Positions 16,609 to 24,517 are shown, counted from the first letter of the stretch. The stretch: DNA of 64,000 nucleotides from Streptomyces sp. MUM 2J (GCF_022414535.1 NZ_JADWYM010000017.1:1-64000), one strand, 5' to 3'. Notes: a model not told the origin generated them from the sequence alone. Numbers and translations: made by a program.

Positions 16609-16660
16609 TCCCGCGTCCGCCTGCTGGACCGGCGGCCTGCGCCGGGTCCCGGACGTGGGA
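16609..16660 (+). terminator. Long-loop hairpin after aroE
   Basis: TCCCGCGTCCG (16609-16619) pairs with CGGACGTGGGA (16650-16660) with a single non-Watson-Crick position and a GC-rich internal loop that can fold further. It occupies the 167-base aroE-aroC gap and may be a partial terminator before aroC. Confidence 0.35.
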
Positions 16661-16767
16661 GGATCGGAGGTGGCGGGCCAGGGCCGCGCACCCGGCCACG
16701 CCGTCGTCGTACGCGAGGACGCGCCTACGACGGGCAGTGACCAGGGCGCGAGCACTGAGGAGCATCG

Positions 16768-17952
16768 TTGAGCAGGCTGCGTTGGCTGACCGCGGGGGAG
16801 TCCCACGGTCCCGCACTTGTCGCGACGCTGGAGGGCCTTCCCGCCGGCGTGCCGATCACCACGGAGATGGTGGCCGACCATCTCGCGCGGCGGCGGCTCG
16901 GCTATGGCCGTGGTGCGCGGATGAAGTTCGAGCGGGACGAGGTCACGTTCCTGGGCGGGGTGCGGCACGGCCTCACCCTGGGCTCCCCGGTGGCGGTCAT
17001 GGTGGGTAACACCGAGTGGCCGAAGTGGGAGCAGGTCATGGCGGCCGACCCGGTGGATCCGGCGGAGCTGGCCGAGCTGGCGCGCAACGCGCCGCTGACC
17101 CGTCCGCGGCCGGGCCACGCCGATCTGGCCGGGATGCAGAAGTACGGCTTCCACGAGGCCCGCCCGATCCTGGAACGGGCCTCGGCCCGTGAGACGGCGG
17201 CCCGGGTGGCGCTGGGCGCGGTGGCCCGGTCGTACCTGAAGGAGACGGCCGGGATCGAGATCGTCAGCCATGTGGTGGAGCTGGCCTCCGCCCGGGCCCC
17301 CTACGGGGTGTACCCGACACCGGCGGATGTGGAGCGGCTGGACGCGGACCCGGTGCGCTGTCTGGACCAGGACGCCTCGAAGGCGATGGTCGCGGAGATC
17401 GATCAGGCGCACAGGGACGGCGACACGCTCGGTGGTGTGGTGGAGGTCCTGGCCTACGGTGTGCCGGTGGGCCTGGGGTCGCACGTGCACTGGGACCGGC
17501 GGCTGGACGCCCGGCTGGCGGCGGCGCTGATGGGGATCCAGGCGATCAAGGGTGTGGAGGTCGGAGACGGCTTCGAGCTGGCGCGGGTGCCGGGTTCGCA
17601 GGCGCACGACGAGATCGTCACCACGCCGGAGGGCATCCGGCGGGCCTCGGGCCGTTCCGGTGGGACCGAGGGGGGCCTGTCGACGGGTGAGGTGCTGCGG
17701 GTGCGGGCGGCGATGAAGCCGATCGCGACCGTGCCGCGGGCGCTCAGGACGGTCGACGTGAGCACCGGCGAGGTGACGCAGGCCCATCACCAGCGGTCCG
17801 ACGTGTGTGCGGTGCCGGCCGCGGGCATCGTCGCGGAGGCGATGGTGGCACTGGTGGTGGCCGACGCGGTGGCGGAGAAGTTCGGCGGCGACAGCGTCCC
17901 CGAGACCCGCCGCAACGTGCGGTCGTACCTCGACCACCTGCACATCCGATGA
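16768..17952 (+). CDS. aroC: Chorismate synthase
   Basis: 394 residues; converts EPSP to chorismate using reduced FMN, the last shared step of aromatic biosynthesis. Signature motifs are the N-terminal TAGESHGPALV, the GHADL..KYG region and the C-terminal RSDVCAVPAAG. Translation starts at a TTG codon: the family's conserved N-terminus SRLRWLTAGESHG begins exactly there and GAGGAG lies 6 bases upstream. Its stop overlaps the aroK ATG (ATGA), so aroC, aroK and aroB are translationally coupled. Confidence 0.96.
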   Translation: MSRLRWLTAGESHGPALVATLEGLPAGVPITTEMVADHLARRRLGYGRGARMKFERDEVTFLGGVRHGLTLGSPVAVMVGNTEWPKWEQVMAADPVDPAELAELARNAPLTRPRPGHADLAGMQKYGFHEARPILERASARETAARVALGAVARSYLKETAGIEIVSHVVELASARAPYGVYPTPADVERLDADPVRCLDQDASKAMVAEIDQAHRDGDTLGGVVEVLAYGVPVGLGSHVHWDRRLDARLAAALMGIQAIKGVEVGDGFELARVPGSQAHDEIVTTPEGIRRASGRSGGTEGGLSTGEVLRVRAAMKPIATVPRALRTVDVSTGEVTQAHHQRSDVCAVPAAGIVAEAMVALVVADAVAEKFGGDSVPETRRNVRSYLDHLHIR

Positions 17953-18464
17953 GCGGGCCGCTTCTGGTCCTGGTCGGCCCGATGGGCGTGGGCAAGTCCA
18001 CCGTGGGTCGGCTGCTGGCCGAGCGGCTGGGCGTCGGCTACCGCGACACGGACGACGACATCGTCGCCGCCCAGGGCCGCGAGATCTCCGACATCTTCGT
18101 GGCGGACGGCGAGCCGGCCTTCCGCGCGATGGAGAAGCAGGCGGTGGACACCGCACTGGCCGAGCACCAGGGTGTTCTCGCCCTCGGCGGCGGCGCGGTC
18201 CTCGACGCGGACACGCGCGCGCTGCTGGCCGGCCACCGCGTCGTGTACCTGTCGATGGACGTCGAGGAGGCCGTCCGGCGCACCGGCCTGAACGTGGCCC
18301 GGCCGCTGCTCGCGGTCAATCCGCGCAAGCAGTGGCGCGAACTCATGGAGGCCCGCCGTCCTCTCTACGAGGAGGTCGCCACCGCGGTGGTGCCGACCGA
18401 CGGGCGGACCCCCGAAGAGGTGTCCCGAGCAGCCCTGGACGCAGTGGAGTTGAAGGAAGCATGA
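17949..18464 (+). CDS. aroK: Shikimate kinase
   Basis: 171-residue P-loop kinase that phosphorylates shikimate at the 3-position. Walker A is GPMGVGKST (about 9-17), DTDDDI holds the magnesium- and shikimate-binding Asp residues, GEPAFR the shikimate-binding Arg, LGGGAV the Walker-B-like glycine loop, and the lid contains RP-LL. The ATGA overlap with aroC and the same overlap with aroB (18461) make the three one translational unit. Size is normal for the family. Confidence 0.96.
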   Translation: MSGPLLVLVGPMGVGKSTVGRLLAERLGVGYRDTDDDIVAAQGREISDIFVADGEPAFRAMEKQAVDTALAEHQGVLALGGGAVLDADTRALLAGHRVVYLSMDVEEAVRRTGLNVARPLLAVNPRKQWRELMEARRPLYEEVATAVVPTDGRTPEEVSRAALDAVELKEA

Positions 18465-19552
18465 GCGAGTCGGTGACACGGATCCAGGTGGGCGGCACGG
18501 CGGGTACCGAGCCCTACGACGTTCTGGTGGGCCGGCAACTGCTCGGCGAACTCGCCGGCCTGATCGGCGACCGGGCCAAGCGGGTCGCGGTCGTCCACCC
18601 CGAGGCGCTCGCCGAGACCGGCGACGCACTCCGCGCCGACCTGGCCGGGCAGGGCTACGAGGCCGTCGCCATCCAGGTGCCCAATGCGGAGGAGGCCAAG
18701 ACCTACGAGGTCGCCGCCTACTGCTGGAAGGCGCTGGGCCAGTCCGGTTTCACCCGCACCGACGTCATCGTCGGCGTGGGCGGCGGCGCGACCACCGACC
18801 TGGCCGGGTTCGTGGCGGCGACCTGGCTGCGCGGGGTGCGCTGGATCGCCGTCCCGACCACGGTCCTGGCCATGGTGGACGCCGCGGTCGGCGGCAAGAC
18901 CGGCATCAACACCGCCGAGGGCAAGAACCTGGTCGGGGCCTTCCACCCGCCGGCCGGTGTGCTGTGCGACCTGGCGGCACTGGACTCCCTCCCGGCGCAC
19001 GACTACGTCTCCGGTCTCGCGGAGGTCATCAAGGCCGGCTTCATCGCCGACCCGGCCATCCTGGACCTCATCGAGTCCGACCCGGAGGCGGCCCGCACAC
19101 CGGCCGGTCCGCACACCGCGGAACTCGTCGAGCGGTCGATCCGGGTCAAGGCGGAGGTGGTCTCCTCGGACCTGAAGGAGTCCGGGCTGCGGGAGATCCT
19201 CAACTACGGCCACACGCTCGGCCACGCCATCGAGAGGAACGAGCGCTACAACTGGCGGCACGGCGCGGCGGTCGCCGTCGGCATGCACTTCGCGGCGGAA
19301 CTCGGCCGTCTGGCAGGCCGGTTGGACGACGCCACCGCCGACCGCCACCGCACCGTCCTGGAGGCGGTCGGGCTTCCGCTGCACTACCGCTACGACCAGT
19401 GGCCCAAGCTGCTGGAGGCCATGAAGGTCGACAAGAAGTCCCGCGGAGACCTGCTGCGCTTCGTCGTCCTCGACGGGCTGGCCAAGCCGACCGTGCTGGA
19501 GGGCCCCGACCCGGCCGTTCTCCTCGCCGCCTACGGCGAAGTGGGCCAGTAG
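18461..19552 (+). CDS. aroB: 3-dehydroquinate synthase
   Basis: 363 residues, cytoplasmic NAD- and divalent-metal-dependent cyclisation of DAHP to 3-dehydroquinate. Motifs are GGGATTDLAGFVAATWLRG (nucleotide loop), VDAAVGGKTGIN, and the metal-binding NYGHTLGHAIE with further His residues downstream. GGAAGC precedes the ATG, which overlaps the aroK stop. No DHQ dehydratase is fused or adjacent; the operon ends at the strong hairpin 19605-19644. Confidence 0.96.
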   Translation: MSESVTRIQVGGTAGTEPYDVLVGRQLLGELAGLIGDRAKRVAVVHPEALAETGDALRADLAGQGYEAVAIQVPNAEEAKTYEVAAYCWKALGQSGFTRTDVIVGVGGGATTDLAGFVAATWLRGVRWIAVPTTVLAMVDAAVGGKTGINTAEGKNLVGAFHPPAGVLCDLAALDSLPAHDYVSGLAEVIKAGFIADPAILDLIESDPEAARTPAGPHTAELVERSIRVKAEVVSSDLKESGLREILNYGHTLGHAIERNERYNWRHGAAVAVGMHFAAELGRLAGRLDDATADRHRTVLEAVGLPLHYRYDQWPKLLEAMKVDKKSRGDLLRFVVLDGLAKPTVLEGPDPAVLLAAYGEVGQ

Positions 19553-19604
19553 GTACCGGCAACGCCGTTTCCGCCCGATTCCCTCTCCGGACAGGGCACT
19601 TCAC

Positions 19605-19644
19605 ACCGCCCCCGGCCGTTCACCAAACGACGGCCGGGGGCGGT
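19605..19644 (+). terminator. Strong terminator after aroB
   Basis: ACCGCCCCCGGCCGT pairs perfectly over 15 bp with ACGGCCGGGGGCGGT around a 10-base loop, 52 bases past the aroB stop. There is no U tract. This closes the aro operon. Confidence 0.8.
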
Positions 19645-19717
19645 ACGGTTCGGTAGCGAGAGCGGGTTCGCCCCCGCTGCCAGCAACGACCGCCTGTACG
19701 AGACGGAGTGGCACCGG

Positions 19718-20548
19718 ATGCAGCACGCAGTGGGTTCTCCGCTGCCGCCGCCCCACCAGCCGGGGCAGGGACCGGCCGCCGGCTGGTCGCCGGCCGCACA
19801 TCTCCCGGGTGCCCGGCACCCGGGCACCCAGCAGGGCCCGGCGCCGGTGCCCCCGGCCCCGGGCTACCCGGGCCCGCCCCCTGCGACCCCGGTGCCGCCG
19901 GCCCCGCCGCAGCAGGTGCCGCCGTCGCCGGACACCACCGGCCATGTGCCGCTGCCTCCTGCGGAGCCCGTGGGTGCCCCCGACCCCTCCGCCACCACGC
20001 TCGCCGTGCTGCTGATCGGACCAGCGGGGGCCGGCAAGACGAGCGTCGCCAAGTTCTGGGCGGATCACCGCCGGGTTCCCACCGCTCACATCAGCCTCGA
20101 CGACGTGCGCGAATGGGTCCGCTCTGGCTTCGCCGACCCGCAGTCCGGCTGGAACGACCACTCCGAGGCCCAGTACCGCCTCGCCCGCCGCACCTGCGGT
20201 TTCGCCGCGCGGAACTTCCTCGCCAACGGCATCTCCTGCATCCTCGACGACGCCGTCTTCCCCGACCGCCCGGTCGTGGGTCTCGGCGGCTGGAAGCGGC
20301 ACGTGGGCCCCGGCCTGCTCCCGGTCGTGCTGCTCCCCGGTCTCGACGTCGTGCTGGAGCGCAACGCCGAGCGCTCCGGCAACCGGCGCCTGACCGACGA
20401 GGAGGTCGCCCGCATCCACGGCCGCATGGCCGGCTGGTACGGCTCCGGCCTGCCGATCGTCGACAACTCCCAGCTCGACGTCCCGCAGACGGCCCAGGTC
20501 CTGGACGACGTGCTGGCCCGGTCCCTGGCCAGTCCGCCGAACTGGTGA
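19718..20548 (+). CDS. Proline-rich P-loop NTPase/kinase-like protein
   Basis: 276 residues. Residues 1-90 are a Pro/Gly/Gln-rich disordered region; the rest is a P-loop domain with Walker A GPAGAGKTSVAKFW (about 100), an Asp-rich ISLDDVREWV and ILDDAVFPDR, and a lid-like segment RNAERSGNRRLTDEEVARIHGRMAGWY. It resembles small-molecule or zeta-type kinases (AAA_33-like), but the substrate cannot be read from sequence. GGAG lies about 9 bases before the ATG. It stands between the aro terminator and the M24 peptidase gene and is probably monocistronic. Confidence 0.75.
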   Translation: MQHAVGSPLPPPHQPGQGPAAGWSPAAHLPGARHPGTQQGPAPVPPAPGYPGPPPATPVPPAPPQQVPPSPDTTGHVPLPPAEPVGAPDPSATTLAVLLIGPAGAGKTSVAKFWADHRRVPTAHISLDDVREWVRSGFADPQSGWNDHSEAQYRLARRTCGFAARNFLANGISCILDDAVFPDRPVVGLGGWKRHVGPGLLPVVLLPGLDVVLERNAERSGNRRLTDEEVARIHGRMAGWYGSGLPIVDNSQLDVPQTAQVLDDVLARSLASPPNW

Positions 20549-20691
20549 CCAGGCGGTCCGGTGACCACGGGGGAGAGGTGCCGTCGGTCGGGCGGGCCGC
20601 CGGACGCCACGTCCTCACCCGGCGGGCGGGTCCGGCGGGCGCCGTAGCCCGAACGGCACTCTCCCAACCGGCACAAAACGCCCGTCGCTCC

Positions 20692-20697
20692 TACGCT
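20692..20697 (+). promoter_or_regulatory. Candidate -10 box directly before the M24 peptidase gene
   Basis: TACGCT (TANNNT) ends six bases before the ATG at 20704, and there is no Shine-Dalgarno in between, so a leaderless transcript is likely. The -35 region (about 20669-20675) is poor. Confidence 0.4.
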
Positions 20698-20703
20698 CGT
20701 CTC

Positions 20704-21813
20704 ATGTCCGAGGTGTACGCCGCTCGCCGAACCCGCCTCCGCGAACGCTGCCAAGCCGGCGGCAGCGCCTCCGCGCTGGTCTCCCGTCCCGCCAACGTGC
20801 GGTACCTCGCGGGTGCCGCCCCGCACGGTGCCGTGCTGCTGCTGGGCCGCCATGAGGACGTCCTCGTCTGTGCGGGACCGCCGGACGACCGGGCGGATCC
20901 CACCGGCCTGCCGGACCAGGAGCTTCGCCTGCACGCGCTGCCCGGTCCCGGCGGCGACCCCGCCGTCGCCGCGGCCGGTCTCGCCCAGGCGCAGGGCGTC
21001 GACTCACTCGCCCTGGAGGAGCACCACGTCACGGTCGCCCGGCACCGTGCGGTCCGTTCCGTCGCGCCCCGCGTGCGTCTGGCCGACCTCGGCGGTGCCG
21101 TCGAACAGCTGCGGATCGTCAAGGACGAGGAAGAGATCTCCTTCCTCCGCATCGGGGCGGAGATCGCCGACCAGGCCCTCGGGGAGCTGCTGGAGTCCAT
21201 TCTCGTCGGCCGTACCGAGCGCCACCTCGCCCTGGAGCTGGAGCGCCGGCTGGTCGACCACGGCGCCGACGGGCCCGCCTTCCCCACCTCGGTGGGCACC
21301 GGCCCGAACGCCGGCCGCCGGGGCCACCGTCCCACCGACCGCCGCGTGGAGGAGGGCGACTTCCTCTCCGTCTGTCTGGGCGCCAACTACCGCGGCTACC
21401 GCTGCGAGATCGGCCGTACGTTCGTGATCGGCACCGCGCCGGCGGACTGGCAGGTCGAGTTGTACGACCTCGTCTTCGCCGCTCAGCGTGCCGGACGCGA
21501 GTCCCTGGTCCCGGGCGCCGCCTACCGCGACGTGGACCGGGCCGCTCGCCAGGTGCTGGGCTCCGCGGGGTACGCGCAGGGGCTCCTGCCCCTCACCGGG
21601 CACGGGGTCGGACTCGAAATCGACGAGGACCCTCAGTTGACCCCCGCCGCCATGGGTAAACTGGACGCTTGCGTGCCGGTCACCGTCGAACCGGGGGTCC
21701 ACCTCCCGGGACGGGGCGGCGTCCGGATCGATGACACGCTCGTCGTGCGCCCCGAGGCGGACGGCGGACCCGAGCTACTCACCATCACGACCAAGGAGCT
21801 GCTCGCGCTCTAG
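20704..21813 (+). CDS. M24 peptidase-fold protein with altered metal site (aminopeptidase P-like)
   Basis: 369 residues with an N-terminal creatinase/prolidase domain (1-135) and a C-terminal pita-bread domain. Frame landmarks of the family are present (SVGTGPNAG, YRGYRCEIGRTF, LTGHGVGLE, VTVEPGVHLPG, RIDDTLVV), but the five metal ligands D, D, H, E, E read C224, E235, H300, E329, D343, and the His of the HExP motif is D307. A classical dimetal site is therefore unlikely, and the protein may be inactive or use another metal. It lies directly upstream of efp, as a PepQ-like gene does in mycobacteria. The start has no ribosome site, suggesting a leaderless transcript. Confidence 0.85.
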   Translation: MSEVYAARRTRLRERCQAGGSASALVSRPANVRYLAGAAPHGAVLLLGRHEDVLVCAGPPDDRADPTGLPDQELRLHALPGPGGDPAVAAAGLAQAQGVDSLALEEHHVTVARHRAVRSVAPRVRLADLGGAVEQLRIVKDEEEISFLRIGAEIADQALGELLESILVGRTERHLALELERRLVDHGADGPAFPTSVGTGPNAGRRGHRPTDRRVEEGDFLSVCLGANYRGYRCEIGRTFVIGTAPADWQVELYDLVFAAQRAGRESLVPGAAYRDVDRAARQVLGSAGYAQGLLPLTGHGVGLEIDEDPQLTPAAMGKLDACVPVTVEPGVHLPGRGGVRIDDTLVVRPEADGGPELLTITTKELLAL

Positions 21814-21871
21814 CCCTGAGCTGTGCGCCTGCCCCGTGGTCGTCCACGTCAGTCCAGGAGATTCCGCAACC

Positions 21872-22438
21872 GTGGCTTCCACGAACGACCTCAAGAACGG
21901 CATGGTGCTCAAGCTCGAAGGCGGCCAGCTCTGGTCCGTCGTCGAGTTCCAGCACGTCAAGCCCGGCAAGGGACCGGCCTTCGTGCGCACCAAGCTCAAG
22001 AACGTCCTGTCCGGGAAGGTCGTCGACAAGACCTTCAACGCCGGCGTGAAGGTCGAGACGGCCACCGTCGACAAGCGTGACATGCAGTTCTCCTACATGG
22101 ACGGCGACTACTTCGTCTTCATGGACATGGAGACCTACGACCAGCTGCACATCGAGCGCAAGGTCGTCGGCGACGCCGCGAACTTCCTGGTCGAGGGCTT
22201 CACGGCGACCGTGGCCCAGCACGAGGGCGAGGTGCTCTTCGTCGAGCTGCCGGCCGCTGTCGAGCTGACGATCGCCGAGACCGAGCCGGGCATCCAGGGC
22301 GACCGCTCCACCGGCGGCACCAAGCCCGCCACCCTGGAGACCGGTCACCAGATCCAGGTCCCGCTCTTCATCACCACCGGTGAGAAGATCAAGGTCGACA
22401 CCCGCTCCAGCGACTACCTCGGCCGGGTGAACAGCTAA
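21872..22438 (+). CDS. efp: Elongation factor P, PGKGP-loop type
   Basis: 188 residues, three beta-barrel domains, rescues ribosomes stalled at polyproline. The loop that reaches the peptidyl transferase centre reads HVKPGKGPAF, with Lys33 in a PGKGP palindrome. This is the actinobacterial subfamily reported to work with an unmodified lysine, and no EpmA- or EarP-type modification gene is nearby. The GTG start is supported by CAGGAG about 11 bases upstream and by the family N-terminus ASTNDLKNG. It is followed after 2 bases by nusB and is clearly cotranscribed with it. Confidence 0.97.
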   Translation: MASTNDLKNGMVLKLEGGQLWSVVEFQHVKPGKGPAFVRTKLKNVLSGKVVDKTFNAGVKVETATVDKRDMQFSYMDGDYFVFMDMETYDQLHIERKVVGDAANFLVEGFTATVAQHEGEVLFVELPAAVELTIAETEPGIQGDRSTGGTKPATLETGHQIQVPLFITTGEKIKVDTRSSDYLGRVNS

Positions 22439-22440
22439 CC

Positions 22441-22875
22441 GTGGCTGCCCGCAACACGGCCCGCAAGCGCGCCTTCCAGATCCTCTTCGAGGGCGACCAG
22501 CGCGGCGCCGACGTCCTGACGGTCCTCGCGGACTGGGTCCGGCTCTCCCGGACCGACACCCGGCAGCCGCCGGTGAGCGAGTACACGATGCAGCTGGTCG
22601 AGGGCTACGCGAAGCAAGCGCAGCGGATCGACGAGCTGATCGCGCAGTACTCGGTGGGCTGGACGCTGGACCGGATGCCGGTCGTCGACCGCAACATCCT
22701 GCGCTTGGGCGCCTACGAGCTGATCTGGGTCGACGAGACCCCGGACGCCGTCGTCCTGGACGAGATGGTGCAGCTGGCGAAGGAGTTCTCCACGGACGAC
22801 TCGCCCTCGTTCGTGAACGGGCTCCTCGGCAGGCTGAAGGACCTCAAGCCCTCACTGCGCCGCGAGGACGGCTGA
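22441..22875 (+). CDS. nusB: Transcription antitermination factor NusB
   Basis: 144-residue all-helical RNA-binding protein that works with NusE (S10) on boxA in rRNA antitermination. The N-terminal Arg-rich helix (RNTARKRAFQILFEGDQRG), the DRNILRLGAYELIW core and the FVNGLLGRL C-terminal helix are all in place. The GTG follows the efp stop by two bases, implying translational coupling. A 21-bp terminator lies 20 bases downstream. Confidence 0.96.
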   Translation: MAARNTARKRAFQILFEGDQRGADVLTVLADWVRLSRTDTRQPPVSEYTMQLVEGYAKQAQRIDELIAQYSVGWTLDRMPVVDRNILRLGAYELIWVDETPDAVVLDEMVQLAKEFSTDDSPSFVNGLLGRLKDLKPSLRREDG

Positions 22876-22894
22876 CCGAAGGCCTCCCGCATCA

Positions 22895-22942
22895 AGACGC
22901 CGATGGGCCCGCAGCAGGCACGCTGCGGGCCCATCGGCGTCT
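22895..22942 (+). terminator. 21-bp perfect hairpin after nusB
   Basis: The left arm 22895-22915 and right arm 22922-22942 are exact reverse complements (AGACGCCGATGG.. / ..CCATCGGCGTCT), with the six-base loop AGGCAC. It begins 20 bases past the nusB stop. It is one of the most stable hairpins in the window. Confidence 0.9.
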
Positions 22943-22950
22943 CGGTGCGC

Positions 22951-22991
22951 CCCGGTGCGCCTCCCGCCGGTCCACCGGGAGGCGCACCGGG
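22951..22991. terminator. Second hairpin in the nusB-bldD gap
   Basis: CCCGGTGCGCCTCCCG (22951-22966) pairs over 16 bp with CGGGAGGCGCACCGGG (22976-22991), loop of nine bases. It follows the first hairpin after only eight bases and can serve as a back-up terminator for either convergent gene. Confidence 0.75.
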
Positions 22992-23017
22992 GGCCCGGGA
23001 GGCGCCCCCAACGCCGC

Positions 23018-23053
23018 CGGGGTGGCCGCAACCACTTGGTTCCGGCCACCCCG
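23018..23053 (-). terminator. Terminator after bldD
   Basis: CGGGGTGGCCG (23018-23028) pairs with CGGCCACCCCG (23043-23053), 11 bp with a 14-base loop, beginning about 30 bases beyond the bldD stop. A smaller GGGGGC/GCGCCCCC pairing lies between this and the previous hairpin. Confidence 0.7.
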
Positions 23054-23083
23054 ACGGTACGTTTCTGCTCAGGTCGGCAGCGC

Positions 23084-23584
23084 TCAGCTCTCCTCGTGGG
23101 AGACCGCGCGACGCGCGTCCGCGTCCAGCACGCCCCAGCTGATCAGCTGCTCGGTGAGGACCGACGGCGACTGGTCGTAGATGACGGCCAGCGTGCGCAG
23201 ATCGTCCTGGCGGATGGAGAGGACCTTGCCGTTGTAGTCACCGCGCTGCGACTGGATCGTCGCCGCGTAGCGCTGCAGCGGGCCCGCCTTCTCCACCGGC
23301 ACGTGGGCCAGGCGCTCCAAGTCGAGGACCAGCTTCGGCGGCGGCTCGGCGGCGCCGCCCGGGGTCGTGCCCGGGAGCAGCTCCTGCACCGGAACGCCGT
23401 AGAAGTCCGCCAGCTCGGCGAGGCGCTGCACGGTCACGGCGCGGTCGCCGCGCTCGTACGAGCCGACCACGACCGCCTTCCAGCGTCCCTGGCTCTTCTC
23501 CTCGACACCGTGGAGGGAAAGGCCCTGCTGGGTGCGGATGGCCCGGAGCTTGGCCCCGAGCTGTTTGGCGTATTCGCTGGACAT
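23084..23584 (-). CDS. bldD: BldD, c-di-GMP-responsive developmental master regulator
   Basis: 166 residues. An N-terminal XRE-type helix-turn-helix (about 8-65, GAKLRAIRTQQGLSLHGVEEKS..VGSYERGDRAVTVQRLAELADFY) is joined by a Pro-rich linker to the C-terminal c-di-GMP-binding domain. The binding signature RGD-x8-RQDD is intact at Arg114-Asp116 and Arg125-Asp128. In Streptomyces, tetrameric c-di-GMP drives BldD dimerisation and repression of sporulation genes. The ATG at 23584 has GGGGAG upstream; five more in-frame codons precede it but the family starts MSSEYAKQLG. The promoter carries a palindromic site consistent with known autorepression. Confidence 0.98.
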   Translation of the reverse strand: MSSEYAKQLGAKLRAIRTQQGLSLHGVEEKSQGRWKAVVVGSYERGDRAVTVQRLAELADFYGVPVQELLPGTTPGGAAEPPPKLVLDLERLAHVPVEKAGPLQRYAATIQSQRGDYNGKVLSIRQDDLRTLAVIYDQSPSVLTEQLISWGVLDADARRAVSHEES

Positions 23585-23639
23585 ATAGCTCCCCGGCACT
23601 GTGTCGACGCGGCGGGACTGTGTTCCTGCCGCGCGGCTG

Positions 23640-23682
23640 GTAACTCACTGTGAGGTTACGCAGCGTGATTCTCCTGCGTCAA
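23640..23682 (-). promoter_or_regulatory. bldD promoter with overlapping BldD-type operator
   Basis: On the minus strand TTGACG (23682-23677) and TAACCT (23658-23653) are spaced by 18 bases and predict a leader of about 60 bases. An inverted repeat (GTAACTCAC..GTGAGGTTAC, 23640-23659) covers the -10 box and contains AGTGAGTTACC, close to the AGTGA-n-TCACC element published for BldD targets. BldD repression of its own promoter is established in S. coelicolor; the assignment of this exact site is from sequence. Confidence 0.7.
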
Positions 23683-23814
23683 GCCGAATGGTCCACACCG
23701 ACGCTTCCGTGGCAGTGACACCTGATTGCGCCGGAGGAGTGAATCGATGCCCCTCAGGGGGGTAATCGGGTGTGTCGCTGCGGCCTGCTACCGTAGGTGG
23801 CGCAATCCCGACGT

Positions 23815-23849
23815 CCTTTAAGGTCCGTCCCGTGAGGCGGAGAAGGAGG
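23815..23849 (+). promoter_or_regulatory. PyrR-binding hairpin overlapping the pyrR ribosome site
   Basis: CCTT (23815-23818) and TCCG (23824-23827) pair with CGGA (23838-23841) and AAGG (23843-23846), closing a loop TCCCGTGAGG that matches the core UCCNGNGAGG of PyrR-binding loops. The 3' arm contains the first part of the Shine-Dalgarno AAGGAGG (23843-23849), ten bases before the pyrR ATG. Bound PyrR with UMP would stabilise the hairpin and hide the ribosome site: translational control, as described in mycobacteria, rather than the Bacillus attenuation mode. A -10 candidate TACCGT lies at 23789-23794. Confidence 0.75.
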
Positions 23850-23859
23850 TCCGTTTCGT

Positions 23860-24420
23860 ATGGACAAGCAAACGACCGATGCGCGGCCCGTGCTCGAAGG
23901 CCCCGACATCGCGCGGGTTCTGACCCGCATCGCCCACGAGATCGTCGAGCGTGCCAAGGGCGCCGACGACGTGGTGCTCCTCGGCATTCCGACCCGGGGC
24001 GTCCACCTCGCCCAACGGCTCGCCGCCAAGCTGGAGCAGATCACCGAGCGCAAGGTCCCCTGCGGTTCCCTCGACATCACGATGTACCGCGACGACCTGC
24101 GCATGCACCCGCCGCGCGCCCTGGCCCGCACCGAGATCCCCGGCGACGACATCGACGGCAAGCTCGTCGTCCTCGTCGACGACGTGCTCTTCTCCGGCCG
24201 GACCATCCGCGCCGCCCTGGACGCCCTGAGCGACATCGGGCGCCCGCGCGCGGTCCAGCTCGCGGTCCTCGTCGACCGCGGCCACCGCGAACTGCCCATC
24301 CGCGCCGACTACGTCGGCAAGAACCTCCCCACGTCGCTGCGGGAGACGGTCAAGGTCCACCTCGCCGAGGAGGACGGTCGCGACACCGTACTGCTCGGCG
24401 CGAAGCCGGCCGCCCGGTAG
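23860..24420 (+). CDS. pyrR: PyrR bifunctional pyr operon regulator / uracil phosphoribosyltransferase
   Basis: 186 residues, type I phosphoribosyltransferase fold. The PRPP loop is VVLVDDVLFSGRTIRAAL (about 104-121), with LLGIPTRG and DITMYRDD earlier and the RNA-binding basic surface residues distributed as in the family. It senses UMP and binds pyr mRNA; many family members also convert uracil and PRPP to UMP. AAGGAGG sits ten bases before the ATG and lies inside the PyrR-binding hairpin, so the gene probably represses itself and the downstream operon. Confidence 0.95.
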   Translation: MDKQTTDARPVLEGPDIARVLTRIAHEIVERAKGADDVVLLGIPTRGVHLAQRLAAKLEQITERKVPCGSLDITMYRDDLRMHPPRALARTEIPGDDIDGKLVVLVDDVLFSGRTIRAALDALSDIGRPRAVQLAVLVDRGHRELPIRADYVGKNLPTSLRETVKVHLAEEDGRDTVLLGAKPAAR

Positions 24421-24517
24421 CACGCCGGGCGCGGCACCGCACGGCCACCCGGTGTGCCGGGGCATGCGCCCGTCTGCCTCAAATCTCCCGATTGAACTGC
24501 CTTACGGAGCCTGACAG

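Noticed and set aside
19708..20703. N-terminal extension of the M24 peptidase frame by 332 codons
   Set aside because: The extension lies antiparallel in composition to the overlapping P-loop gene and has no domain; the family start is at 20704.
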